Shown here piece after piece: positions 47,688-56,581 of a stretch of DNA of 64,000 nt; position 1 is the stretch's first letter; every line of letters begins with the position of its first letter. The translations under genes were made by a program, and so were the position numbers. The stretch spans positions 10,968,256 to 11,032,255 of the forward strand of contig NZ_CP071793.1 in NCBI RefSeq assembly GCF_017498545.1, written 5' to 3'. The notes below the pieces were generated by a model, which saw only the letters and a list, made by a program, of their open reading frames with translations, made no database searches and had not been told where the DNA came from. The stretch is from Sulfidibacter corallicola (lineage in GTDB: Bacteria > Acidobacteriota > Holophagae > Acanthopleuribacterales > Acanthopleuribacteraceae).

Positions 47688-48335
47688 TTACAGCTCGCCC
47701 TTGTAGCTCTTCTTGATCAACTCGGCTTTGGAATTGATATGCAGTTTTTTGTAGATGTTCTTGATGTGGGTATAGACGGTTCCGATCGAAATGTGAAGCC
47801 GCTCGGCCACCTGCTTGTAACTGAGCCCATCCACCAAGGCCAGGGCCACTTCCTTTTCGCGCCCGGTCAGGACCGATTTCGGCTTCTCGATCGGGGTCCG
47901 CTTGGGGTGAAAATGCTGGACCACCTTCAGCGCGATGCGAGGCGACATGGGGGCGCCACCGTCACGAATGGTCAGCAACAACGACCGGATCTGATCGAAG
48001 GGCGTGGACTTCAACAAATAGCCGCTCGCACCCGCACACAACGCCTCGAAAATCGATTCGGGATCTTCCGACACCGTCAACATCACCACGTCGATGTCCG
48101 GATGGCGTTCCTTCAACAACCGGGTTCCCTGAATACCGTTCATCCCTGGCAACCCGATATCCATGAGCACCACGTCCGGCTGGGCCAGGTTGCGGCTTTC
48201 CCAATTCCAAACCTCCATGGAATCGACTGCCAACACACAATCGATGTCTTCCACCAGCTCGAAATAGTCAAGCAAGTTCTCGCGAATTTCTTCGTCGTCC
48301 TCAACCATGGCAACTATCAAAGTCTTGGTATTCAT
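47688..48335 (-). CDS. NarL/LuxR-type two-component response regulator
   Basis: 215 aa. Receiver domain ~5-120 with acidic pocket EDD (12-14), phospho-acceptor Asp59 in LMDIGLPG, Thr87 and Lys109 (YLLKS). The C-terminal GerE/LuxR helix-turn-helix (~147-207; LTGREKEVALALVDG, SIGTVYTHIKNIYKKL) should bind DNA. No kinase gene is adjacent on the same strand. Sensor kinase 1 starts about 1.7 kb away in the opposite direction beyond the CNNM gene, and lacks its own receiver, so it is the nearest plausible partner. Start ATG at 48335. The 255 bases between its stop and the start of the beta-helix gene show nothing definite. Confidence 0.92.
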   Translation of the reverse strand: MNTKTLIVAMVEDDEEIRENLLDYFELVEDIDCVLAVDSMEVWNWESRNLAQPDVVLMDIGLPGMNGIQGTRLLKERHPDIDVVMLTVSEDPESIFEALCAGASGYLLKSTPFDQIRSLLLTIRDGGAPMSPRIALKVVQHFHPKRTPIEKPKSVLTGREKEVALALVDGLSYKQVAERLHISIGTVYTHIKNIYKKLHINSKAELIKKSYKGEL

Positions 48336-48436
48336 AGCGTTCCTCTACCGATCGACGTGGCGCGGCACTCAGCGAACCCGAACCGTCATGTGAAGCGAAA
48401 AGCCGAGACCCCGTTCCCACAGTGTCTCGGACTCGA

Positions 48437-49603
48437 TCAGTCCGCGGGCTGTTCCGATGGCGAATCCGTTCCCTCGGCGTGTTCCCGCAACGGCGGCTCC
48501 CCTTCGGAAGATTGACGGAGGCACACCTCCGAATCCGATTCTTCTGGAGTGTCCTTACGGGCATCGACGGCGTTCAACTGGTTCAAATGAAAATTTTGAA
48601 GATCGCGCCGGGCGTGTTCCTGGAGGTCGGGAATCAAATCGGTTTCGTCGACGATCTCACCGGTCAGGACTTCCAGCACGTCCTCGAGCGTCACCACTCC
48701 GGACACCCCGGCGAACTCGTCGACCACCACGGCAAGGTGTTGCCGGGAACTTTGAAACAGGGTCAGCAGGCGATCGGCCGGCATCTGCTCGGGAACGAAA
48801 CGCACCCGATGCTGGAAATTGGCGATGGGCTCGTCGGAGCGCCCTTCGACCATGCCGCTCAACAGCTCGGTCTTGTAGACGATCCCGGTGATGTCGTCCG
48901 GCACACTCTCGACCACGATGATGCGCGAATGGGGCGAATTCAGAATCGGCTCCCGGACAGAATCCAGGGTCTCGCTTCCCTTCAGGTAGGTAATCGCGAC
49001 ACGCGGCGTCATCAGGTCTTGGGCGGTCTTGTCGTTGAGTTCGAACACCCGTTGAATCATTTCCGATTCATCCTTCTCGATCACCCCTTCGCGCTGACCG
49101 ATATTGGCCAAAAGGCGAATCTCGGCTTCGTTGGTGGTGAGTCGGGGATTGGAAGGTGTCATCCATTGGGTCAGGTGTTCCAGCAACCAGAGAATCGGGG
49201 CAAAGAGGTAGGACAAAAAGAGAACCGGACGCGCCACCCAAAGGGAGATGCGCACGCAGTAGAGTTCGCCCAAGGTTTTGGGAATGATCTCGGAAAAGAG
49301 AATCACCAGAAACGTCAAAACGCCGGAAAGGATGCTGCGCCCCAGGTCCCCCCATAGATCGAAGGCGATGGCGGTGACCGCCGCGGATCCGACGATGTTG
49401 GCGATATTGTTGAGAATGACGATGGTGCCGATGGGTCGGCTCATGTTCTCTTGGATACGCAAAAGAGCGATGGCAGCGGGCTTTTGGCTTTGAGCGAGGT
49501 GGCGGACTCGGGTCACCGGAATCGAGAACAGGGCAGCTTCGGAACCGGAGCAGAGCGCAGAGGAAATCAAAACCACCACGATGGCAACAATCAAAACGGA
49601 CAA
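48437..49603 (-). CDS. CNNM/HlyC-CorC family membrane protein (DUF21 + CBS pair)
   Basis: 388 aa from TTG 49603, preceded by GGGAGG 10 bases upstream; a GTG at 49648 without a ribosome binding site would add 15 residues. The DUF21 membrane domain has four hydrophobic segments (start LIVAIVVVLISSALCSGSEA; LTFLVILFSEIIPKTLGE). It is followed by a CBS-domain pair (~195-320; DLMTPRVAITYL, VVVDEFAGVSGVVTLEDV). The usual C-terminal CorC_HlyC (transporter-associated) domain is absent; instead there is an acidic, probably disordered tail. Members of the family export or control Mg2+/Co2+ or other cations. It is divergent from sensor kinase 1 and co-directional with the response regulator, about 100 bases upstream of it, so those two may share a transcript. 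Confidence 0.85.
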   Translation of the reverse strand: MSVLIVAIVVVLISSALCSGSEAALFSIPVTRVRHLAQSQKPAAIALLRIQENMSRPIGTIVILNNIANIVGSAAVTAIAFDLWGDLGRSILSGVLTFLVILFSEIIPKTLGELYCVRISLWVARPVLFLSYLFAPILWLLEHLTQWMTPSNPRLTTNEAEIRLLANIGQREGVIEKDESEMIQRVFELNDKTAQDLMTPRVAITYLKGSETLDSVREPILNSPHSRIIVVESVPDDITGIVYKTELLSGMVEGRSDEPIANFQHRVRFVPEQMPADRLLTLFQSSRQHLAVVVDEFAGVSGVVTLEDVLEVLTGEIVDETDLIPDLQEHARRDLQNFHLNQLNAVDARKDTPEESDSEVCLRQSSEGEPPLREHAEGTDSPSEQPAD

Positions 49604-49911
49604 GGAACGAAAACCTCCCAAGGAATGCTGAAGGAAACCCGATCGCACATACCACGGTCAATGTTTCCATCATAACAAACTCACTGGCGTGAACGTGTCC
49701 AAGAAAGTGTCTGGCCAGTCACGAAAGGAAAAAGAACGCAGAAGGACATCTCTCCTCCATACGGGAATCGGAGCCCTCTGGTATCCTCAAATTTGTCACG
49801 ATGTTACCAAGCGTCTCTCGCACCCGTGGAACGGGCGGGATCACGAGCGGGCCGACCCCAGCCTCCCGCATTCACCCACACGTCGATCACCCACACAAAG
49901 CCGAGCCGGAA

Positions 49912-49920
49912 TGCTATGAT
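49912..49920 (+). promoter_or_regulatory. Candidate extended -10 promoter for sensor kinase 1
   Basis: TGCTATGAT matches the TGnTATAAT extended -10 pattern with one mismatch. No clear -35 lies 17 bases upstream. The same pattern, TGGTATGAT, lies before sensor kinase 2. Confidence 0.3.
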
Positions 49921-50048
49921 AGGCCGGGCATCATCTTATGATTGCAATACTTGGCGTCACGAAGGACGGCTTCGCCGGGCCGACGGGCCCGGGCGATGTT
50001 TTCGTGTGTGCCGATGCGGCGCCATCGCCGTAAATCAACCTCGATCGT

Positions 50049-50057
50049 GGGGGAGGA
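50049..50057 (+). promoter_or_regulatory. Ribosome binding site fixing the GTG start of sensor kinase 1
   Basis: GGGGGAGGA lies 4 bases before GTG 50062. Starting there places a signal peptide at the N-terminus. Confidence 0.65.
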
Positions 50058-50061
50058 CGCC

Positions 50062-53000
50062 GTGCCGTTCGGCGCTTTTCGCTCAAACCGTCCGATCGTC
50101 GCCTTTTGGGCCGCGATCACCTGCGCGTTGACTGGTTGGATCCCCCTGTCCGCACAGATCGAAGTCTTTCCGCTCGAGGTCATGACCACCGAGCAGGGAC
50201 TGTCACACGGAACCGTTTGGACCACGGTCCTCGATCAAACCGGGTTTCTATGGGTTGGGTCCTCCAGCGGCCTGAATCGTTTCGATGGCTACGGATTCAA
50301 GGTCTACCGTCGCGAGGTGGGCGAAGATTCCCTGCCCGACAATTTCATTCGGGTCCTGCTGCCGGCAGGCCAGAACCAGCTCTGGATCGGGACTTCCGCG
50401 GGTTTGGCCCTGTTCGACACCTTGACCGGAACCTGCCGTCGCTTTCGCCACAACCCGGTCGACCCCCATCACAGCCATCGCGATTTCATCAGCACGTTGG
50501 TACAGGCCAACGACGGAGGGCTTTGGATCGGCACGGACAGCGGCCTGAGCTATTTCGACACCCGCGAATTGGCGTTCCGCGATCCGCTCATCGCCGATTC
50601 CCATGCGGACCTACTGCGCGACACTCTGGTGGAAGCCCGGGTTCGCGCGTTATGGCCGCGCAAGGACGGCACCCTCTTCGTCGGCGGCGATCAAGGATTG
50701 GTCCACTACGATCCCGCCAGAGGTACCGGCGTTCGGTTCCCGGTGCGCACGGAGGACACCGCGGGCCTGAGCCACCCCGAAGTGCGGGCCCTCCACGCGA
50801 CGCCGGACGGTCACCTCTGGGTCGGCACCTCCAATGGGCTCGATCGCCTGGACGCGGCCGGAGTCATCACCAATTTCAGTGCCCGAGACACCGACCGCCC
50901 CCTGATCCGCGACAACTGGATCAACGTTCTTGCCGGCGACGAGGCCGGTCGATTGTGGGTGGGGACCCGTTCCGGAGGCATCAGCCTCATCCAACCCAAA
51001 TCCCGTCAGGCCGAGTTCTTCTCCAGCGATCCCAACCAGGGCAGCCTGCCCAGCAACAACATCGTCTCCCTGCGGCTGACACCCAGCGGCCTGCTGTGGA
51101 TCGGCACCTACAAGGCCGGCCTGCTGAGGTTGGACCTGAAAAACCAAAAGTTCCGCTGCTTCCGGGTTCAACAGACGAAGGACCAGACCAAGGAAAGCGT
51201 GGCCGCCATGTACCTCGATCGGGAGGACAACCTGTGGCTGGGCAACCTGGACGGTTTGATTCGATTCAACCGCGGAACGGGCCAAATCTCGCACTACCAC
51301 CACGATCCGGGGAACCCGCGTTCGCTGAGCACCAATTCCGTGTTGAGCATCGAGGGCTTCGCCGACGGCACCGTCTGGGTAGGTACCTACGACGGCGGTC
51401 TCAACCGCTATCGGCCCGAAACGGACGATTTCACCCACTTCCGGGCCCGTCCCGGCCGCCTGGGCAGCCTTCCCAACGGCGTCGTCAACGCTCTTTACAC
51501 CGATCCTGGCGGGTTGCTGTGGATCGGCACCCGTACGGGACTGCACACCTACGACGCCCAGCGCAACCGCATCGTGGATTGGCCTTTTCCCGACGGCGGG
51601 ATCTTCTCCAAGGAAACCCGCATCTCCACCATCCGGCCAGGACCGGAAGGCCTGCTGTGGGTCGGCACCAACGGCGGCTTTTGCAAATTCGTGCCCAGTA
51701 CCGGCGAGTTCCGCCGCTACCGTCACGATCCCAACGACCCCAAATCCATCAAACACGACTCCGTTTCGGCGGTGCTGCAAGACAGCGAGGGCCAGGTGTG
51801 GGTGGGAACCAACAACGGCCTGGCACGCTTCGATCCCTGGACCGAGCACTTCGAGACCGTGTACCAGGGGGGCTTGAACAACCTTTGGATCAACGGTATC
51901 CAAGAGGGTCGCCCGGGAGAGTTGTGGATTACCACGAATGCCGGTTTGTTTCGCTTCACGCCCCCCGAGAACGTGGTGGTCTACGACCAATTGGACGGCC
52001 TGCAAGGCAAGGAATTCCTGCCGAACAGCGTCTTCCGGGCGCCGTCGGGCGAGCTCTTCATCGGCGGAGTCAAGGGCTACAACAGCTTTTTCCCGCGCGA
52101 GATGTTGATCAATCCCCACATCCCCAACGTCGCCATCACCAGCTTTCGCATTTTCGGTCTGGAGTTGCCCCTGACCGAGCGCCTGGACACCAACGGCAGA
52201 TTGGTGATTCCCGCCTCGGAAAACTTCTTCTCCTTCGAGTTTTCGGCACTGGACTTCACCGCTCCGGCCAAGAATCGCTATGCCTACATGCTCGAGGGCT
52301 TCGACGAGCAATGGAACTACAGCTCCGGGCGGCGTTACGCCTCCTACACCAATCTCAATGGCGGCGATTACCGTTTTCGGGTCAAGGCCTCGAACAACGA
52401 TGGTGTCTGGAACGAGGAGGGCGTGGTCATCGGCGTGCGCATCATGCCGCCATTCTGGCGACGCGAGAGCTTCCTGTTGATCCTGGGCCTGATGGTGCTG
52501 GCATTTTTGGTGGGGGGACACCAGTACCGCATGCGCGACATCAAACGCAACCAGCGCAACTTGACCCTGACCGCCGACCGCCAGACCGACGCCATTCGCG
52601 GCGCCCACCAACGCCTGGCCGAGGAAGTTCGCAAGGCCGGCATCGCCGAGATGACCACCGGCGTGTTGCACAACATCGGCAACATTCTCACGACCGTGTC
52701 CACTTCGGCCGCCGAACTGCGGGCCATCATCCAGCGCTCCAAGCTGGAACAGTTCCGCGCGGTGAACAACATGATGGCCGATCACAAGGGCAACCTCTCC
52801 AGCTACCTTCAATCGGATCCCAAGGGTCGCCTGATTCCCGAGTTCCTGAAAAAAGTGGAACGCCAGTTCCACCGGGAGAACGAGTCCATCGACAAGGAAA
52901 CCGAAATGCTGCTGGACAAGATCGCCCTGATGGCCCAGGCGGTTTCCATGGAACAAAGCTACGTCAGCAGCTTCGATCGCAAGGAACAGGTGCACCTCAC

Positions 53001-53499
53001 CGAATTGATCGACAACGCGCTCTCGCTGCAGGAGCCGTCGCTGAAGAAGCGCAACATCGAGGTCATTCGCAAGTACCAGACCCAGCCCCCCTGCAACCTG
53101 GAAACGGTCAAGCTGGTTCACGTGGTGACCAACCTCATCAAGAATGCCGCCGATGCGCTGACCGCGCGGCCCCCCAATGCGGAGGGACGTCGCCTCGAGG
53201 TCCAGGTAACCCCGCTCGACGCGGAGTTCAACATGATCCTCATCAAAGACAACGGCTGTGGCATTTCACCCGAAAACCAGGCCAAGTTGTTCGAATTCGG
53301 CTTCACGACCAAAGCCGACGGGCACGGGTTCGGGTTGCATTCGTGTCGTGCCACGATGCGGGAAATGGGCGGTGACATTCGCGCCGAAAGCGAAGGACAG
53401 AACCGCGGCACGACCTTCTTTCTCAAAGTGCCGATCATGTCCAAAAGTGTGAGCCGCAAGGGCCACCAGAGCTTTCCCAATCACCTTTCGGAGAACTGA
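50062..53499 (+). CDS. Sensor kinase 1: two-propeller (Reg_prop) sensor histidine kinase
   Basis: 1145 aa from the GTG. A signal peptide or N-terminal anchor (IVAFWAAITCALTGWIPLSA) is followed by 14 Reg_prop repeats of the form xLWVGTxxGLxRFD (residues ~40-715), enough for two seven-bladed propellers in the periplasm. Then come a Y_Y_Y domain (~720-797; YAYMLEGFDEQWNY) and one transmembrane helix (~805-820; LLILGLMVLAFLVGG). The cytoplasmic kinase has H-box His870 in TGVLHNIGN, N-box TNLIKNAADAL, DNGCGI and GHGFGLHS. No receiver or output domain is fused, so it needs a separate response regulator; the NarL-type gene at 47688-48335 is a candidate. Related hybrid sensors in Bacteroidetes detect glycan fragments, but the ligand here is unknown. 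Paralogue of the gene at 58486. Confidence 0.92.
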   Translation: MPFGAFRSNRPIVAFWAAITCALTGWIPLSAQIEVFPLEVMTTEQGLSHGTVWTTVLDQTGFLWVGSSSGLNRFDGYGFKVYRREVGEDSLPDNFIRVLLPAGQNQLWIGTSAGLALFDTLTGTCRRFRHNPVDPHHSHRDFISTLVQANDGGLWIGTDSGLSYFDTRELAFRDPLIADSHADLLRDTLVEARVRALWPRKDGTLFVGGDQGLVHYDPARGTGVRFPVRTEDTAGLSHPEVRALHATPDGHLWVGTSNGLDRLDAAGVITNFSARDTDRPLIRDNWINVLAGDEAGRLWVGTRSGGISLIQPKSRQAEFFSSDPNQGSLPSNNIVSLRLTPSGLLWIGTYKAGLLRLDLKNQKFRCFRVQQTKDQTKESVAAMYLDREDNLWLGNLDGLIRFNRGTGQISHYHHDPGNPRSLSTNSVLSIEGFADGTVWVGTYDGGLNRYRPETDDFTHFRARPGRLGSLPNGVVNALYTDPGGLLWIGTRTGLHTYDAQRNRIVDWPFPDGGIFSKETRISTIRPGPEGLLWVGTNGGFCKFVPSTGEFRRYRHDPNDPKSIKHDSVSAVLQDSEGQVWVGTNNGLARFDPWTEHFETVYQGGLNNLWINGIQEGRPGELWITTNAGLFRFTPPENVVVYDQLDGLQGKEFLPNSVFRAPSGELFIGGVKGYNSFFPREMLINPHIPNVAITSFRIFGLELPLTERLDTNGRLVIPASENFFSFEFSALDFTAPAKNRYAYMLEGFDEQWNYSSGRRYASYTNLNGGDYRFRVKASNNDGVWNEEGVVIGVRIMPPFWRRESFLLILGLMVLAFLVGGHQYRMRDIKRNQRNLTLTADRQTDAIRGAHQRLAEEVRKAGIAEMTTGVLHNIGNILTTVSTSAAELRAIIQRSKLEQFRAVNNMMADHKGNLSSYLQSDPKGRLIPEFLKKVERQFHRENESIDKETEMLLDKIALMAQAVSMEQSYVSSFDRKEQVHLTELIDNALSLQEPSLKKRNIEVIRKYQTQPPCNLETVKLVHVVTNLIKNAADALTARPPNAEGRRLEVQVTPLDAEFNMILIKDNGCGISPENQAKLFEFGFTTKADGHGFGLHSCRATMREMGGDIRAESEGQNRGTTFFLKVPIMSKSVSRKGHQSFPNHLSEN

Positions 53500-53902
53500 C
53501 GACTTTGGAAACACTTATTCAATCGGCCGCCAAATCGCCCCCGCCTCCAAAAAACGCCCGGGGGGCGGATTCCGGTTCGTTCAAGAACGCCGCCACGTTT
53601 TTTTTCCGTGCGAAGCGGTCGTTCTCTCCTAGAATAGTGGGCATGTTCGGCCGGGCATACCAGCTCGCTACCGGCATGATTGCGATTCACGGAGATCCGA
53701 GGCCGCAGGCCGGCGATATCGCGGTCGAGGGACCCGCGAATTTCAAGGCCCGCGAGATGCCTTTTCGGGACGAAAAAAGGAAAACCGACCTTCGCACGGG
53801 AGCGGACGTGCATTATTATTGTTGCAAAAACCATTTCACATTTCACGACTCCGCTCTCCGAACTCGATCCCTCTATCAAACAAGTTGTTTAAAGAGACCT
53901 GC
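53500..53902. other. Intergenic region before the Ser/Thr kinase
   Basis: About 403 bases without a supported gene. A TAGAAT hexamer occurs at 53630-53635, and an AT-rich stretch runs from 53810 to 53830. A GC-rich hairpin near 53537-53565 lacks a U tract. Promoter content is plausible but unproven. Confidence 0.4.
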
Positions 53903-56530
53903 ATGAATCAAATAGGAAAGTACCGAATCATCAAAGAACTGGGCAAGGGCGGTATGGGTACCGTCTATCAGGCCGAGGATACGGTGATCGGTCGAACCGT
54001 CGCCCTCAAGATCATCAAAGACGAGGTGAGCGACGACGCGGAGCTCAAGGAGCGATTCTTTCGCGAAGCGAAATGGGCCGGTGGGCTTTCGCACCCCAAT
54101 ATCACCGTGGTCTACGACGTGGGTGAATACAAGGGCAAGCCCTACATCGTCCTTGAGTACCTCACCGGATTCGATCTCAAGACCATGATCCAGCGTGAAG
54201 AGCCGCTGACGCTTCTCCAAAAGATCGACATCGCCCTGGAAATGTTGGAAGGTCTCAGTTTCGCCCACGAGCGCGACATCACCCACCGCGACATCAAACC
54301 CGACAACATTCGCATCGTCGAGGGTAACCACGTCAAAATCATGGATTTCGGCATCGCGCGGCCCGCTTCCAGCGACTTGACCGAAACCGGTATGGTGATG
54401 GGCACGCCAGCCTACATGTCCCCCGAGCAAATCACCGGCAAGAAGCTGGATCCCCGCTCCGACGTCTTCTCCTTCGGCGTGGTGTTTTACGAACTGCTCT
54501 GTTACAAGAAGCCGTTCACCGGCGACTCGACCACGACGCTGGCCTACCAAATTCTGCTCTACAACCCGCACAAGCTGGACTTGCCGGAGGGTGACCGGGA
54601 ATTCACCGACCAACTCCAGGCGATCATCAACAATTGCCTGAAGAAAAACGTCTCGGAGCGCTACCAGAGTTGCCGCGACATCATCAACGCCCTTCACGAC
54701 GTGCGGGCGCTGATGGTGTCCAACCGAATCACCGACAAGATGTACCTGGAAGATTTGAAGGGTCGCTCGGTGCAGACGGTCGTGGCGCGGGGACGCGAGT
54801 TGGCCGATTCGCATCGCTTCGACAAGGCCCGTCAGGTGTACGAGTACGCCCTCGAGCTGGATCCCAGCCACCAACAGGCGCGGGAAGAACTGGACTCGCT
54901 CGACGCCAAAAGCGCCGTTCACGAGGAAGTGCGGGAAATGTTGCTGGAGGCGGACAGCTTCTTCGCCCGCAACGATTTCGAGAAAGCTCTCGACATCTAC
55001 CAACAGGTCTTGGAAAAGGAGCCCCACAACCAGGATGCCCAGCGAAACCTGGAAGCGCTGCAAACCAAACTGGCGGCTCTGACTTCGCGCGTCTCGAGCA
55101 CCCAAACCAACATGACGTCCACCGGTAGCCTGGTGGCCAAAGTGCTGGTGGGCGGTGGCGTGTTGGTCGGCGCCGCGGTGGGCCTGTTCTTCATGTTGAA
55201 CAAGGATGAGAGCTCACCGGAAGCGGGGAGCAAACCACCGATCCAAGATACGTCCTCCAATGCTTCGCAAGACATCCCACCCGCTCCCGGTCCACAGACC
55301 CAACCGCCGTCCGGCAATCCGGAGGACACCGCCGACGAGGGTGCGGGCAACGAACCGCCCTCTCAGAATGCCGCAAATCCGCCCGGGAGAGACGCCGCGA
55401 CACCCGAGTCGACCGCCGCGAACAGCGCAACACCGACCCAGGATTCGCCTACGCCGGTGGAGGATCCGGCCGTCGCGAAACTGCGTCGCGAATTGGACGA
55501 TTTGATTGCCCGGGTGGAATCCCAGAAAAAACGGGCCCGATCCATCGAAGGAGCTTCGCGCACCGAATCCTTCGCCAATGGACTAGAAGCGGAGAACCAG
55601 GGTCTCAAACGCGCCGCCGGCCAGGACCCGAGCGATTTCCGCGCGGCCAAAGATATGTTGACGAATGCCCTCAATCACTATCGCCAGGCCGGTCGGGCTG
55701 CAGATGCCAACCGCCGCAAGGCCTCCCAGGAAGTCGACAGCCTCTCGGATCGCGTGGCGGCCGCCAAGGCCGAAGTCATCGGCGACGCCAGCCAACGCGA
55801 TCGCTTGAGAGCCTGGCGCGATGCGATGGCCCTGGAACAACGCGGCCTGGATGCCGCCGTGCGCGGCGAATACGATCGCGCCAAGACCGCCTTGAGCGGG
55901 GCCCTGACCAAGTATGCCGAAGCGGCCACCGAAATGGAGTTGCTGCTGAAGCAGCAGGCCGATGACGCGCGACTGGCCATGAACCAGGCTCGCGAAATGA
56001 CGCGTCCCGAACAGCGCGGTCTGGACACGTTCAAAAGAGCCATGGCCCGTGCCCGGGCCGCCGCCGAAGCCGAACAGGCCTTGGATTACTCGACCGCGAC
56101 AGGCGCCTATCGCGAAGCCTCCATCCTGTTCCAACAGGCCGCCACCACCGCGATAGAACCTGCCGTTGACAGCGCTCCTCCCTCTCAACCCGTCGCCACC
56201 AACGACGAAGACCGCGACAACCAGCACATCGATCGCTTCATCGACACCTATCGCGACCTTTTCGTCAGTCGCGACGTGGGCGCCCTGGTCAAGCACATGA
56301 ACTTCAGCAAACAGGAACGCGACAACTGGTCCGCCTTTTTTCAGTCGGCCGAGAAGATCGAACTGGAAATACTGGATCGCAAGGTGGACCTCAACGGCAA
56401 CGAAGCCGACGTCAAACTCCAGCTACGGCTGATCTATTTCAACAAGAGCAGCCGCAAACAGGAACGCCGCGAGTTTCCGTTCAACTACACCCTGAAGAAA
56501 AACAACGATCAATGGCGGCGCGTTCGTTGA
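53903..56530 (+). CDS. Membrane Ser/Thr protein kinase with TPR-like repeats
   Basis: 875 aa from ATG 53903; the frame is open 84 bases upstream, but kinase homology starts at this Met. Kinase domain ~6-270: glycine loop GKGGMGTVY, Lys36 in VALKII, catalytic HRDIKPDN (Asp130), DFG at 148-150 and GTPAYMSPEQ, so it is of the PknB/Hanks type and looks active. Two or more TPR-like repeats follow (~295-400; ARQVYEYALELDPSHQQA, ALDIYQQVLEKEPHNQDA). One transmembrane helix lies at ~411-434. The outer part is Pro/Ser-rich (~435-520), then predicted coiled coil rich in Ala/Arg (~525-745), and a C-terminal ~100-residue domain (IDRFIDTYRDLFVSRDVGAL) like the NTF2/DUF4440 fold. It probably links an extracytoplasmic signal to phosphorylation. 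The outer-membrane barrel gene follows after 51 bases. Confidence 0.9.
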   Translation: MNQIGKYRIIKELGKGGMGTVYQAEDTVIGRTVALKIIKDEVSDDAELKERFFREAKWAGGLSHPNITVVYDVGEYKGKPYIVLEYLTGFDLKTMIQREEPLTLLQKIDIALEMLEGLSFAHERDITHRDIKPDNIRIVEGNHVKIMDFGIARPASSDLTETGMVMGTPAYMSPEQITGKKLDPRSDVFSFGVVFYELLCYKKPFTGDSTTTLAYQILLYNPHKLDLPEGDREFTDQLQAIINNCLKKNVSERYQSCRDIINALHDVRALMVSNRITDKMYLEDLKGRSVQTVVARGRELADSHRFDKARQVYEYALELDPSHQQAREELDSLDAKSAVHEEVREMLLEADSFFARNDFEKALDIYQQVLEKEPHNQDAQRNLEALQTKLAALTSRVSSTQTNMTSTGSLVAKVLVGGGVLVGAAVGLFFMLNKDESSPEAGSKPPIQDTSSNASQDIPPAPGPQTQPPSGNPEDTADEGAGNEPPSQNAANPPGRDAATPESTAANSATPTQDSPTPVEDPAVAKLRRELDDLIARVESQKKRARSIEGASRTESFANGLEAENQGLKRAAGQDPSDFRAAKDMLTNALNHYRQAGRAADANRRKASQEVDSLSDRVAAAKAEVIGDASQRDRLRAWRDAMALEQRGLDAAVRGEYDRAKTALSGALTKYAEAATEMELLLKQQADDARLAMNQAREMTRPEQRGLDTFKRAMARARAAAEAEQALDYSTATGAYREASILFQQAATTAIEPAVDSAPPSQPVATNDEDRDNQHIDRFIDTYRDLFVSRDVGALVKHMNFSKQERDNWSAFFQSAEKIELEILDRKVDLNGNEADVKLQLRLIYFNKSSRKQERREFPFNYTLKKNNDQWRRVR

Positions 56531-56581
56531 CGCGTGCCGGCGACGACGACAACCTGATCCCTATCCTAGAGGAGTCCATTC

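Larger units (their letters stand above)
49604..50061. other. Divergent intergenic region between CNNM and sensor kinase 1 genes
   Basis: About 458 bases holding the promoters of both divergent genes. A TGCTATGAT extended -10 lies at 49912-49920 on the plus strand. Open frames reaching back to 49942 in front of sensor kinase 1 lack a signal peptide and are not taken as coding. Confidence 0.5.

Noticed and set aside
49942..50061. 40-residue upstream extension of sensor kinase 1
   Set aside because: The extension is Arg-rich and would bury the signal peptide; GGGGGAGGA before GTG 50062 is the better start.
53531..53605. GC-rich hairpin after sensor kinase 1 as a terminator
   Set aside because: The stem CCGCCTCC/GGGGGCGG is not followed by a U tract; the T8 run lies about 30 bases further on.
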